DNA of 64,000 bases from Odiellus spinosus (Eukaryota; Arthropoda; Arachnida; Opiliones; Phalangiidae), in NCBI GenBank assembly GCA_963920705.1, contig OY987226.1:25243162-25307161 (forward strand), written 5' to 3'. The notes below the pieces were generated by a model. It was not told the DNA's origin and did no database searches. It was given only the letters and a program-made list of their open reading frames with translations. How positions within the stretch are numbered: the first letter of the stretch is position 1; the number at the start of each line of letters is the position of its first letter. Position numbers and translations under genes: made by a program. Of the stretch, positions 29,674 to 40,517 are shown piece by piece.

Positions 29674-32600
29674 ACGGACCTTTAGGGGAATACAATTATT
29701 CGGTATACAATATTGGTGATGTTTCGGAAAATCAAGTATCTCCCTTTACGGACGACGACTACAAAATTCCACCAGCCGCAACTGTCGCGTTCAGGATTAA
29801 CCAAACTGTAATACCTTTTGATTTAGACAGCGGATCAGGTTATTCAATGATAACACAGAAATGGTTTGATCAATTACGACGTAAAACAGACTTAATGCCT
29901 TTCACGCGAGCACCACTCCAGGCGTATACCGGCCACAAATTACAAATCGTGGGTCAAGCTAAAGTTAATGTGGAATACAAGCACAAGAGTGCAAATCTCC
30001 CCGTGCTCGTTGTTCAAGGACCAGGCCCAAACCTCTGCGGCCGACAATGGCTATACTCTACTCTTGATATTACACCATCTATTCATTCACAAGTGAACCA
30101 ACTCTCTCACCTTCCGGCAGATCAAGTAGACGAGCAACTACAGAAAATTCTCGATGATAATGCAGAACTTTTTACACCGGGTTTGGGGAAATTAAAAGAC
30201 GTTAAAGTACACTTACATCTTAAACCAAACGCAACACCGAAATACTGTAAAGCGAGAACAGTTCCATACGCGTTAAAGGACGCGGTCGAGGAGGAACTTT
30301 TACGCATGGTAGATGTTGGAATACTCGAACCGATATCATTTTCAGAATTCGCCTCTCCCATCGTCCCGGTACAAAAGATCCAGAAACTCGATACAGCAAC
30401 AGTGGGTAAATCAACACCTTTGAAACCATCAATTAGAATCTGCGGAGATTTCAAAACAACGGTGAATCCAAACCTTGATACGGAAATCTACCATCTCCCA
30501 CGAGCGGAGGAAATATTCGCCAAATTGGCTAACTGCAAATATTTTACGAGAATAGATCTGAAAGAAGCCTATAATCAACTCGAGTTAGACGAATCCTCCC
30601 AGTTATTTACTGTCATTAACACTTCAAAGGGTCTTTTCAAGTACAAGCGTCTCCCACAGGGAATATCTTCGTCTTCCGCTATTTTTCAGAGACATATGGA
30701 GTCCCTGTTTCAAGATCACGCAAATGTATCGCCATTTCAGGACGATATTCTTATCGGAGGAAGAACCAAAGCCGAACATCTTACGAGAGTGGAAGCGGTT
30801 TTAACTACCTTGCGAGCTCACGGTTTAAAGCTCCGCCTGGAGAAATGTAAATTTTTACAAACGCAGGTGGAATTCCTGGGCCACCTCTTGGATGCGGATG
30901 GGTTACACCCGCAGGCAAATAAAATGTCCGCCATCATGGATGCCCCAGAACCCAGCAACATCGAACAACTCCGATCGTTTCTAGGCTTGTTGAACTATTA
31001 TACCCGATTTCTTCCTAACATTGCCACAGCGCTTGCCCCATTACACGAACTTTTTCACAAAGATGTTAAGTGGCATTGGTTAAATTCACAGAAGCAGGCT
31101 TTCGCCACTGCCAAACAATCCATCAAATCATCTAATCTTCTAGTTCATTATAATAGCGAAAAGACAGTTCATCTAGCCACTGATGCTTCGCCAGTTGGTC
31201 TGGGAGCAGTTATCTCGCATGTCTCAGCTACTGGTATAGAACAACCGATTGCATTCGCATCCCGTAGCCTCACAAGCGCAGAACGAAACTACTCTCAACT
31301 AGAGAAAGAGGCCTTAGGCATTATTTTTGGAGTCACCAAGTTCCGGGACTACCTATACGGCAAGAAATTCGTCCTCCAAACGGACCATCAGCCTCTCGTC
31401 ACTTTATTAGGAGCAGGGCGACAAATCCCACCAATGGCTGTTGCCCGAATTCAGCGTTGGGCTTTACTTCTATCAGCGTATAACTATGACCTTCAATTTA
31501 GAAAAGGTTCTTTGAATGGCAACGCGGATGCACTTAGCCGACTTCCCTTGCAAACAACAGTTTCACGAACTCCTATCCCAATGGAATACGTTCTCCTCCT
31601 ATCAGAAATAGACTGCGGCCCTTTAAACGTCAAGAAACTTGAAAAGGCAACAGTTCAGGACAAAGTATTACAAGAGGTGGTAAAATACATGCAGAACGGA
31701 TGGTCAACTCGGACAATTTCGACAAATATTGAACCATATTATCGACTACGGGAGGAATTATCAAATATACACTCTATTCTATTACGCGGCAACAGAGTAA
31801 TAATTCCAGAGCAATGCCAAACCGAAATTCTAGCGGAGCTTCACAGCACACATCAGGGCATAGTTGCCATGAAGAATCTAGCTAGATCTAAAGTATGGTG
31901 GCCAGGCATAGACTCCGCCATAGAAAAAAAGGTGAAACTTTGCAATACATGTCAGAATGCAGCACCCATGCCAAAAGCGAATTATCAAACATGGAATACC
32001 CCAAATAAGCCTTGGCAGAGGGTTCATATGGACTTCGCAGGCCCGATCGAGGGGAAATACATTTTGGTAATCATCGACGCATACAGCAAATGGATGGAGT
32101 TAGAAATTACGGCCAGCACATCCACGGAAGCGGTTATCAGAGCACTCCGCCAACAGATCGCCCGATACGGAATAATGCCGACACTGGTAACAGATAATGG
32201 GACATGTTTTACGAGCGCGGCATTTCAAGAATTTACTTTCCAAAATGGCATTAACCATCTCAGAACAGCGCCATATCACCCTGCCAGCAATGGACAAGCA
32301 GAGAGGACGGTGAGAACGGTGGAAGACACCCTTAAAAAAATAACTGGAGCGGCAGACGAGGCAATCACATTTCTAAATGAGGGTTTATTAACCTCCTCTG
32401 ACGGCACTCTGGAAACACGTATCGCAAGGATCTTACTGAATTATAGAAGAAATCCACTCGCCTCTGGCAAATCTCCGGCCGAAATGATGCTGGGGCGGAA
32501 AATCATCTCTCGCCTCGATCTATTTCATCCAAAGAATAATCAACCCTCCACGACCAGAAAATTAAAACAAAAGTCAAATAGGGTATTTGAAATTCTAGAT

Positions 32601-33110
32601 CTAGTCCATGCCAAAAATTTTGGAAGAGGAGAGAAGTGGATAAAAGGGACCATCACAAAAAAGATTGGTCTAACGATGTTTGAAATCACCACCCCAATTG
32701 GAGTGATTCGACGACATACAAACCAAATACGCCAAAGATCAGCACCAGCACCCGAAGACAAATTCCAGGCAGATCAACCAATCATGAATTATCCAAAATG
32801 GACACCGAACCAGTCAAGAATCCCAGCACCAACCTTTCACGACCTAGCTGAATCACAGCCTATGGAACCATTAGTAGTCAAACCCATAGTACCAGAACCA
32901 TTAGCACCAGCGGCCAAAGAGTATCCTCCATCAACAGTAACAGAATCTCCGAACAGTAGTAATCAACCAAACACTATCCAGCTACGACTCAATATCCTAC
33001 CACCTGAGGACAAATCACCAACAGAAACTCCCCCCGCAGTACCAATACCGAAAACACGAACAGTCCCTATACGTAATAGACGACAACCTCAACGATATTG
33101 TCACGAGTGA
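29493..33110 (+). CDS. pol: Pol polyprotein of nested gypsy element
   Basis: There are ~1205 uninterrupted codons (29493 is the open-frame limit, not an initiator). In order: aspartic protease (LDSGSGYSM, ~residue 112), RT with FQDDILIGG at ~415 in place of the usual YxDD, RNase H (TDASPVGLGAV, ~563), integrase zinc finger (HSTHQG..CNTC) and a DDE core (HMDFAGP ~844, VTDNGT ~899, NGQAERT ~932, with D-35-E spacing). A proline-rich tail completes it. All catalytic residues expected of Metaviridae pol are present. There is no envelope frame downstream. Confidence 0.94.
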   Translation: MLQSRSQGQYMSTHRQYMPQLPKEGTPCSGMQELRSNALQSTENWPQPIFHKTYIQEPILNGPLGEYNYSVYNIGDVSENQVSPFTDDDYKIPPAATVAFRINQTVIPFDLDSGSGYSMITQKWFDQLRRKTDLMPFTRAPLQAYTGHKLQIVGQAKVNVEYKHKSANLPVLVVQGPGPNLCGRQWLYSTLDITPSIHSQVNQLSHLPADQVDEQLQKILDDNAELFTPGLGKLKDVKVHLHLKPNATPKYCKARTVPYALKDAVEEELLRMVDVGILEPISFSEFASPIVPVQKIQKLDTATVGKSTPLKPSIRICGDFKTTVNPNLDTEIYHLPRAEEIFAKLANCKYFTRIDLKEAYNQLELDESSQLFTVINTSKGLFKYKRLPQGISSSSAIFQRHMESLFQDHANVSPFQDDILIGGRTKAEHLTRVEAVLTTLRAHGLKLRLEKCKFLQTQVEFLGHLLDADGLHPQANKMSAIMDAPEPSNIEQLRSFLGLLNYYTRFLPNIATALAPLHELFHKDVKWHWLNSQKQAFATAKQSIKSSNLLVHYNSEKTVHLATDASPVGLGAVISHVSATGIEQPIAFASRSLTSAERNYSQLEKEALGIIFGVTKFRDYLYGKKFVLQTDHQPLVTLLGAGRQIPPMAVARIQRWALLLSAYNYDLQFRKGSLNGNADALSRLPLQTTVSRTPIPMEYVLLLSEIDCGPLNVKKLEKATVQDKVLQEVVKYMQNGWSTRTISTNIEPYYRLREELSNIHSILLRGNRVIIPEQCQTEILAELHSTHQGIVAMKNLARSKVWWPGIDSAIEKKVKLCNTCQNAAPMPKANYQTWNTPNKPWQRVHMDFAGPIEGKYILVIIDAYSKWMELEITASTSTEAVIRALRQQIARYGIMPTLVTDNGTCFTSAAFQEFTFQNGINHLRTAPYHPASNGQAERTVRTVEDTLKKITGAADEAITFLNEGLLTSSDGTLETRIARILLNYRRNPLASGKSPAEMMLGRKIISRLDLFHPKNNQPSTTRKLKQKSNRVFEILDLVHAKNFGRGEKWIKGTITKKIGLTMFEITTPIGVIRRHTNQIRQRSAPAPEDKFQADQPIMNYPKWTPNQSRIPAPTFHDLAESQPMEPLVVKPIVPEPLAPAAKEYPPSTVTESPNSSNQPNTIQLRLNILPPEDKSPTETPPAVPIPKTRTVPIRNRRQPQRYCHE

Positions 33111-33231
33111 AGTCATTAAACAATTTTAAAATGATTAAATAATTTAATAATTTTAAACGGACAAATTTAAACAATTTTAAACGGACGAATTTAAATAAAT
33201 TTTATTCAAAAAAAAAAAAAAAAAAAATTAT

Positions 33232-33472
33232 TGTTGTGTCTACATATGTAGAATGAGGACAAATATACGCGTATAGATGGCGCCATGATGCTCTCCCGAG
33301 TTGAGGAGGAAGAAGGTAGAAGTAAAGGGGGCATTCTTGGCTGGGGCGCCATGGAGAGCAGTCCAACCCTCAAATGAGTATTATTATGATGTATTCTAGG
33401 TCACTTAATAAATAATGGTCTTAGATAACTAGTTAATAGATGTGTCGATTAATCCAACGAACATACACAACA
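33232..33472 (+). repeat. 3' LTR of nested gypsy element
   Basis: It differs from the 5' LTR at two positions. It is preceded by an A-run (~33210-33228), an unusual all-A stand-in for a polypurine tract. Confidence 0.92.
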
Positions 33473-33477
33473 TGGCG

Positions 33478-34056
33478 TTACAAACGCAGTCTTCTCCTGT
33501 GACTCTTTATCAACCGGTATCTGGTAATAGCCGGACGTAAGGTCTAAACTCGTAAAATATCTCTGTCCGCTTAACCTTTCAAGCTGATCATCAATCAGCG
33601 GCAATGGGAAAGCATCTTTTTTTGTGATACGGTTGAGGGCTCTGTAGTCCACACAAAGTCTTTCATCTCCTGTCTTCTTTTTGACAATTAAAATTGGACA
33701 AGAATACGGTGACGTCGATTCTTCAATAATTCTGGCGTCCAGAAGCTCGGATACTCGTTTAGAAGCTGTCGTAACTGCTCCTTACACTCCATGGTTACAT
33801 CAGGTCCAATGTTTATTTCACTTAGAAGTATTGGTTGAGAGTCCCGCTTATCAATGTGATAAACATCCCCTGCCGTTGATAGTGCTTGGCAAGGGTTGGC
33901 ACGTAAAACCTTTTGTCCAGTCTTAATTTCCAGTGTTGTCCCTGAAAGGTTGATAACAGGCACCCTTGAAAAACCGTCAATATTAACAGCATAAACTCCT
34001 CTCGGTACGCAATATTGACCTCCGGGAAACATTCTTATTTGTCCTTCAATAAACAA
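33478..34056 (-). pseudogene. Outer gypsy reverse transcriptase (5' part)
   Basis: 33652-33449 encodes the RT palm start (DYRALNRITKKDAFPLPLID, TSLDLTSGYYQIPVDKESQE). 34056-33688 encodes the linker after protease and the RT N-terminus, ending out of frame at ~33700. A small deletion and frame change separate the two parts. The nested insertion follows directly after KTAFVTP. Confidence 0.9.
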
Positions 34057-34604
34057 GTCTTGGTCTCGGATTCTTCCATCGCGATTAAATCTATAAATCC
34101 CACATAATTCGCTGGGATTACAGAAGCTTCCTTCGCCCAGAGGTTAATAGCTTGTGGTGGTAATTCCGGAATTTGAATGTCTCGTAAACAGTCGTCTTCT
34201 CCAGTAGACAGTTGATTTTCTTGGAACAATCTTACGGTATTTTTACGCTTGATAACTGTTATGTTCGGGAGTTCTGTCAATGGTTGGCCAATAAGTAACG
34301 GTATATCTTGAGTTTCGTCTCGTACTACGACAATTTCTACCTCAGCACTGACTTGATCAACTTTAATCATTGCTCTCGTGGTTCCCAAGGGTACAATACG
34401 TTTTCCACCACCGTAACTTCCGATTGAAATGTCTTTCGATGGTTTCTCGTAACGTAGACCAAACTCATCCGCGCTGGTTTTTCGTAGGATAATACATTTG
34501 CTGCCCATGTCCAAATACGATTTGACGGGATGATCGTTGATATATGCGTCCATGAAATATTTTGTGTTACCATCTTCACTTGGCAGTTCGCTGTCTACGT
34601 GCAT
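34035..34604 (-). pseudogene. Outer gypsy protease region
   Basis: A retropepsin-like segment, SYLDMGSKCIILRK, carries D-M-G where D-S/T-G is usual. It ends in the LIGQPL motif typical of gypsy proteases. It overlaps the RT frame by ~20 bp in another phase. Confidence 0.8.
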
Positions 34605-34619
34605 GGTTTCGCGATCATC

Positions 34620-36258
34620 TTTTGTTTTCTTATATCTGCAGTCCTTAGTCTCGTGATTAGTTCGGCTGCATATCCCACAGCGATTTTTCCGTTGCGGTTT
34701 TGGACAACTTCTCGAAAAATGTCCGTAATCATTACAATTGTAACAAAGGGCTTCTCCATGATCATTAACTCTAGGCTTTCATTGATTTCCTGGATTCGAT
34801 GTCCTGTTCGTATCATTCGATTGGAAAGTTATCCTGTTCTTGTCGTTCGACTGGTAAAGTACCCTGTTTGTGTCGTTCCGTGTTTGCCATTTACTCGGAA
34901 TTTCCCTTAATCTCTCGTATGTACCCTTCGTCTTGGTTATTGTGGAGGCTTCATTTGTCACCTTCAATCTAGCTTCGAGTTGCTTAATGCATTTCAACAA
35001 TTCCGATGGCGATTTGAAGTCTCGCATGGTTAGCGCCATAATCAACTCTTTATCGTTCAATCCCGTTATGAGGTACTCAATCATAGCTTCGTCCTTTAAC
35101 CCACATAACCTCGCCTTAGCTATCTTTTCATGATAGTATTTTTCGACTGGTTCTCCTGCATGGCGTATACGTTGCTCCATTTCTCTATGCAATTGCTGAG
35201 TATCCTTCGTAGCTGGGAACCATTCAATTAATAGCGTTTGCCAATCCCTCAAACCAGATTTTTGCTGAACCTTTGAGTTTTGGCAAGGCGTTGTTCAATG
35301 TTACTCATTCATTCCATCCGTAAGCTTGCGCAACATCATTGACTTTCCGTATCTACATACGTATGGACTGATGTGGAGCATTTTCAGGATCAAAATTCGG
35401 TAATACCTGACTCCCTTCACCCCAATGATAATGGACGTTTCCGGTTCCACTTCGGTTTGAATTAGATCCATCAGCAGTCTGATATAATCCTCCAGCTGCC
35501 TGATCATCTGCGTTCCGATTTTGGTTGCTATTCATAGCGGTGATGGTTTCTTGAACTGCGGTTTTAATCGCTAGTTGGAACATGTCCATTGATATAAATC
35601 CAGCTGGGGGTATCATATTTTCTCCAGTCCGTACGTTCTGACCATCTCCGTTGTTCGGCATTTCGTTATCTCGTACTCGACACGCTCGAACTCGCACGTC
35701 TGATATCTTGTCCGTTATTATCCAATCATCGATTGAATTTACTTCGTGGTGTTCGTTACCTTGTAAATCTACACTCTGGTGACCGGGACTGCTTTCGTAA
35801 TAACAATCGGTTTCTTCCAAGCTGCTGTCGTTGGACTCTTCAATTCGTGACTGATCTTTCTCGTATTCGTTATCGTGATCCAATTTGTAACCAACTTCTG
35901 ATTTACTGATTTTGATAGTCTCGTTTGTTGCCTTGTTCCGGTAAATTTCGTATTCGTCGTAGTCGCTTTCGATGAAATTCTTATCTTCCCGTGTCTCTAA
36001 AGCTGATTCGAAGTTGCTTGTATTTAATGGATCTTTATCCCTAACGTTTAGGTCTGCCGTGCCATCTCGTATCTTGAAAAAGTCTATTTCTTGGAAATTC
36101 GCCTCCAAGTTATCGCGTATTGGAATGTCCCGTTGGTCTAAAAATTTACCTTCGTTGGACTTACACACTTTGCATCGCTCCGTCCGTCTTTCCGTCGAAC
36201 TACTAGATTTTACCCGTTCACTGCGTCGTATGTGCGGGCAAATCGTCTGTCCTTGCAT
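34620..36258 (-). pseudogene. Outer gypsy gag, broken
   Basis: 36258-35353 is an acidic N-terminal region. In-frame stops (TAG after HQSIRM, TGA after YGWNE) and a frameshift then interrupt the capsid-like region. It resumes at 35252-34779 (LLIEWFPATKDTQQLH). Two CCHC knuckles (CYNCNDYGHFSRSC and CGICSRTNHETKDC) lie at ~34635-34750. At least three lesions make it non-functional. Confidence 0.88.
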
Positions 36259-36324
36259 ACGGTTCAGTGGGATACTCTCGCACTTTGTATCCTCGATATA
36301 TATTTTTTTTCACGACTAACACAT

Positions 36325-36348
36325 GGATTTCGAATCTCACTTCTGAAA
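36325..36348 (-). promoter_or_regulatory. Probable primer-binding site of outer gypsy element
   Basis: Directly inside the 5' LTR the - strand reads TTTCAGAAGTGAGATTCGAA. This resembles the complement of a tRNA 3' end (tRNA-Leu type T-arm), offset by a few bases. Assignment to tRNA-Leu is from general knowledge and tentative. Confidence 0.45.
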
Positions 36349-36628
36349 TGTTAACTAATTATGTAACCCGAATTCACCCGTACTACAATATCCGTATCAA
36401 TTATTTGCGCTTATTAAAAAAATATCAAGTTTATTAGAGTTCGTTAGGATCATACATTTCCACGGCCTATCTCGCGAACAACCAAAATTGCACTGCCTAA
36501 TCTACTCTCCTTATCACTAAAGTAAACATCGGTTTAAAGGTCTATTACACATTTTTTTATAAGTCTATTTTTTTTTTTGCCTACACTCTTCTTATCTTAG
36601 ACTTATTTCTATTATTTTATCGCTAACA
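36349..36628 (-). repeat. 5' LTR of outer gypsy element
   Basis: It is 280 bp and homologous to 25136-25409, with about eight differences including three small indels. Confidence 0.92.
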
Positions 36629-36632
36629 ACAC

Positions 36633-37336
36633 AAAGTGCGAAACTCGGAATTTGTGGTTATTTCGCTAATAAAAGTCGCATGCGAATGTTCGAAATTGAA
36701 GGAGGTACACTGGAAATTTCTACTGGCACACGTCGTGCGTTCGTGTGCACCGAGCACACAGACATCGCAACTGTATTTCCCGCGTGCGCAAATCGACCCA
36801 GGGAAGTGGCGTACATATTAACATCAAAAATGATGAAAAAATAATTTAAATTTGGTTTAAAGGACAAGGAAAAATGTAAAGATTTCGCTGCATTAGTTGC
36901 GGCTTTCGTAAATACTAACATCAAATATGATGAAAAAATAATTTGAATTTGGTTTAAAGGACAGTGGGAAAAATGTAAAGATTTCGCTGCATCAGCTGCG
37001 GCTGTCGTTAAATATTAACATCAAAAATGATGAAAACAACTTATTCGAATTTGTTTTAAAGGGAAAGGGAAAAAGTTTTAATAAGTGGGGAATATTAAAA
37101 AAAACGTCTGGTGATATGGAAGATTGTGATATTTACATTATTAAAATATAACTGAATACTTTTAAAGGGCAATTTTGTTGACATAAAAGTTTACATTAAA
37201 ACGAAAGACTGAAGGTACAGATATTATATCAAAAATGTCTTTGTGAACAAAGACCCAGAAAGAGCCATTATGACTTCAGATCGCTCAAGTGAGAGATATT
37301 AAATTTTCTTTTACAACGTAAAATTTTACTGTCGAA
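36633..37336. other. Intergenic; ~98-bp tandem repeat
   Basis: Three copies of a ~98-bp unit (TTAACATCAAAAATGATGAA.. GATTTCGCTGCAT..) lie at 36818-37085. 37140-37330 recurs inverted at ~45170-45300. No genes. Confidence 0.7.
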
Positions 37337-37595
37337 GACCTCGAAAGCTCGTGATAGGGTGAAAATCATAACAAATATTACGTCAAATCTAGCAAGCTCC
37401 TCCCTTTCATGACTAGCGTTATACTAGACCTATAGCGTAAGGTTCAATATTCTTGTTTTAAATCTATTCTTGGTAGTATTAATGACGGTGCTATTAAGTA
37501 GTTTGCCAATTATTAAAGTCTGGGATCTAAAGCAAATCCTAGGCGCAAAATTCGAGTATATTAAAAAATAAAATAGATTGAGAACGTTAAACTTT
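37337..37595 (+). repeat. Repeat R1, left part (copy 2, split by transposon)
   Basis: It matches 46107-46370 closely in direct orientation. It is interrupted after AACTTT by the palindromic transposon, and the family continues at 42277. Confidence 0.8.
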
Positions 37596-38235
37596 AAAGA
37601 ACAACAGCAACTCCCCATAAGAGTCTGGGTCCACGTAATGTTAAAAATTTTCGTCTCTTTTATGATAAATTCGTATTATATTATTAAAATAGGGTAGTTG
37701 GGGGATAATTTAAAGCTAAAATTCGAGCTCACAACTGTAAATTTTGGGAATTACAACGAATGGAAGGTTTCTTCCATAATGTAAAGAATAGGAAGAATCT
37801 ATGACTTCCGTGCCGGATATGAAAGCCTTCCCCCACACGAAAATCTTGAACGGTTATTATTTTAGATTCATAATTATGTTAGGAAAATATTAGGAAAGAA
37901 TTATTTTGTAACTGCCACGGGTATAGTGCTGGCGGCAAAATGAAATTCGTATATTTTTGGTCTACTATGCCTCGAAATCCTCGAAAACGCCTGTAGAAGT
38001 GTTCCACTTGTCAAGCATTCATGCAGTAGGCTTTTGCTAGCTTTACAGGGGCCGTGCAAAGACTATATAGCTTACTTGAATAGTCTTTGGTGTATAAGAA
38101 ACTCGAAAAATAAATAGAGAAATCATACCAATTAGAAGATACTGGAGTAGTATCTTTAATTTTTATTTCATATTAAACAAAACACACTTGTATAAAACGG
38201 ACAAATTATTCATTTAACGCTAAGGTTTTCTACGT

Positions 38236-40488
38236 TTAACGTATGTCTGGTAGTTCAAGCTCAGTGGCATCTTCACACACTACACGCAATTTTGACTGGT
38301 ACCAACTGCCTCGATCTTCATGGCGACGATAACCAAGATACCAGATTACGCTGCTAACGTGAACACAAGTACCTATCGTCAAACTACCACCTTTGCAATT
38401 GCAATACCAGCCTTTAATGGCATTTGCACCTGTCCCGTTCGGTACATAACGAATTAGAGCTTGGTGAACAGCTGAGGTGGAAAATTGACCAGGCACGCGT
38501 ATACGAATTAAGTCATGTTCAACTTTGGACACTTCGACGCTGAAAGAGCCGGATTTCTCTATAGTCAACGCCACATAAGATTCAGCGCGTTTCGTTTTAA
38601 AGTCGCTCATTACCACCTCACGTACATCACTTTCACGAAGTACAGGGAAGTCTTAAAATTCACTATCCTCAATTCGTTGCCATTTAGACGGTTTGCGAAG
38701 CAGATTATCGCGCTCGACTACTTCCTTAAGAGGATTTTCTTTCGTAGAGACTGCCAGCATTTTTTCGACGGAGTCTTCCCAGGAACCTTTAAGATGTAAC
38801 TCCGGGTGGTAGGCGTTCAACAGCGCAGCAGCAATTTGAAGAAGTTCTGGAACCAATGGTAACATATGCACAGGTATACGGTTTTGAAAAAAACGATACA
38901 CCGTCTGCAAATGCCCATACCTAACTTCAACCGGCCACCTGAGGTACGTTACTTGTCGGGAACGATTAACTTCTTGCGTGTTTACTTGCTTCTCGCCTTT
39001 AGACAAGAACGAAGGCATTTGTAAATCCACACCCAGTTCAGTCAGTACGCTGTTGGAGTCTCGAAAACCGCGGTCTGCCAGTACAACGTCACCAACTTGA
39101 AAGAAAAACTGGAGTTCTTCTCTCTTTTTGATAGAATGGTTTAAAATGCGCGCGTCGTTATTGCGGCCATTAGCAAAGTAGGGTCCGATTATATCTATTA
39201 TGTAACCCGTAGTTGTTACCATTAACATTGGCTAGAGGATATGCTGGCCTTTGTGCACACAGAAGGATTTGTGAAGAACGGTATAGTCCTTGGATCTTCC
39301 AACCTTGATATAGGTGCCATCTACAATGGTAATAAGACAATTAGGCTTGTTGTTAGCAAAGAGTTTTACTGCTGCTCCAGATTGATGGTTTGTTATCAGA
39401 TTGTCACGTGATAAGTGTTGCAGGCCAAAATTATGTGGCACGAAATGCTCCGATAAAGCCATAATAACCGCTTTTACCGTGTTTGATACCGATCTTTCAG
39501 TTAAATGAAATAAAGTTGATAACACCTTATTGGAGATACCCAATCGTAATTTCACCAATAATACTGCTAGAGCTGTCTTCGACGAACAGCATCTGATGGT
39601 ACGAATAATGTCCTCAATAGTCGAATGCAACTCTAGGAACTCGTGCAGGGACAATGAAGTTAATACTTTAGAGTCTTCATCACTTTGTATGAAGTTGTCA
39701 AAGCTCGGCGTCCGTAGGTCGTTAACACATTTCCTGAGGTCCTGTAATAGTTGCTCAATGTCCGTGGCAGTCATAATGGTTGATCTAGCGGAAACCTGAA
39801 TTCCAGCAATTATTTCGGTGAGAAGCTCTCCGTTAACGAGATGCGTGGAGCACATTCGGTTGTCCCGATGAATAAATATGGCTCTTTCCACAAATATACT
39901 TGTTCTCACTTCGGCTTTTACCCTGGTTCGTGTACTAACACCGCAAATGAAGCAAGTCTTTGGCAGGGGCCGAACACAACTGTGCTTTATGGCAATAGTG
40001 TTTGATGACGTACGCTTTCGTGGTAATTGCGACGTTGATGGCTGAGGTATTGGTGACGGTGATGGATTAGATACTGTGGACTTTGTTGGTTCAGGTACTG
40101 TGGACGTTGATGGCTCAGGTACTGTTGACGTTGATGGATTAGATACTTGCGTCATTTGTCTTCGTTTTTGTGGTGGAGACGATGACGTTGAAGAGCCATG
40201 ATCACTACTGAAGGACGATTTGCTAGCATTTAAGAACGTTTGAAACTTTCGTGACAGACCCGAGCACTTTAAACAAATCTTCGTTGTTTTGCTATTAATT
40301 ACAAGTGGTAATAACCCTTCACTAAAACGAAGAAAACGAGCAAAGCCAGCCTTTACGTGAGTGCCTATACCTCTACTTGTACTATTGGTAACTTTCCGAT
40401 TGCACGCGTAACATGTATTTGGAGCCATCTCCAAATTCCAAGTGACTCTCACATTAATGTTATTGATAAGGAAAGTTCTTAAGATCAT
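38236..40488 (-). pseudogene. DDE transposase with N-terminal Cys motifs and C-terminal SWIM-like finger, two nonsense mutations
   Basis: There is one reading frame from 40488 (likely start ATG at 40428, MAPNTCYACNRK) to 38236, cut by a TAG at 39232-39234 (Lys AAG in the right arm) and a TAA at 38653-38655 (Gln CAA in the right arm). Order: CxxC pair, Ser/Pro/Thr linker, second Cys/His cluster (CFICG..), helix-turn-helix (VLSTLFHLTERSVSNTVKAV), catalytic D in IVDGTYIKV, D in LADRGF, E in WPVEVRYGH, then CNC..C.H near the C-terminus (SWIM-like). The family resembles DDE_Tnp_4 transposases of the Harbinger/ISL2EU groups. The catalytic triad is intact apart from the stops. Confidence 0.88.
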
Positions 40489-40517
40489 GGTTCAAACCAG
40501 ATATTACAATTTTTTTA

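Larger units (their letters stand above)
27926..33472 (+). mobile_element. Intact Ty3/gypsy retrotransposon nested in the outer element
   Basis: It is 5547 bp. LTRs 27926-28166 and 33232-33472 (241 bp each) begin TGTTGTGT and end ACACAACA, and differ at only two positions. The flanks TAGCG (27921-27925) and TGGCG (33473-33477) form a 5-bp duplication with one mismatch. Excision restores the outer RT frame. Gag and pol are both open, so it may be autonomous or was so until recently. Confidence 0.95.
25136..36628 (-). mobile_element. Degraded Ty3/gypsy retrotransposon (outer element)
   Basis: It is bounded by TG..CA LTRs at 25136-25409 and 36349-36628, with a perfect 4-bp target duplication ACAC (25132-25135, 36629-36632). 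Removing the nested insertion leaves about 5.9 kb. The - strand order is gag with two CCHC knuckles, protease, RT, RNase H, integrase. Nonsense changes, frameshifts and a small deletion inactivate it. LTR divergence (roughly 2-3% plus indels) exceeds that of the nested element. Confidence 0.93.

Noticed and set aside
29434-30454. Several - strand frames inside the nested gag-pol
   Set aside because: Shadows of the + strand pol frame, with no domain similarity.
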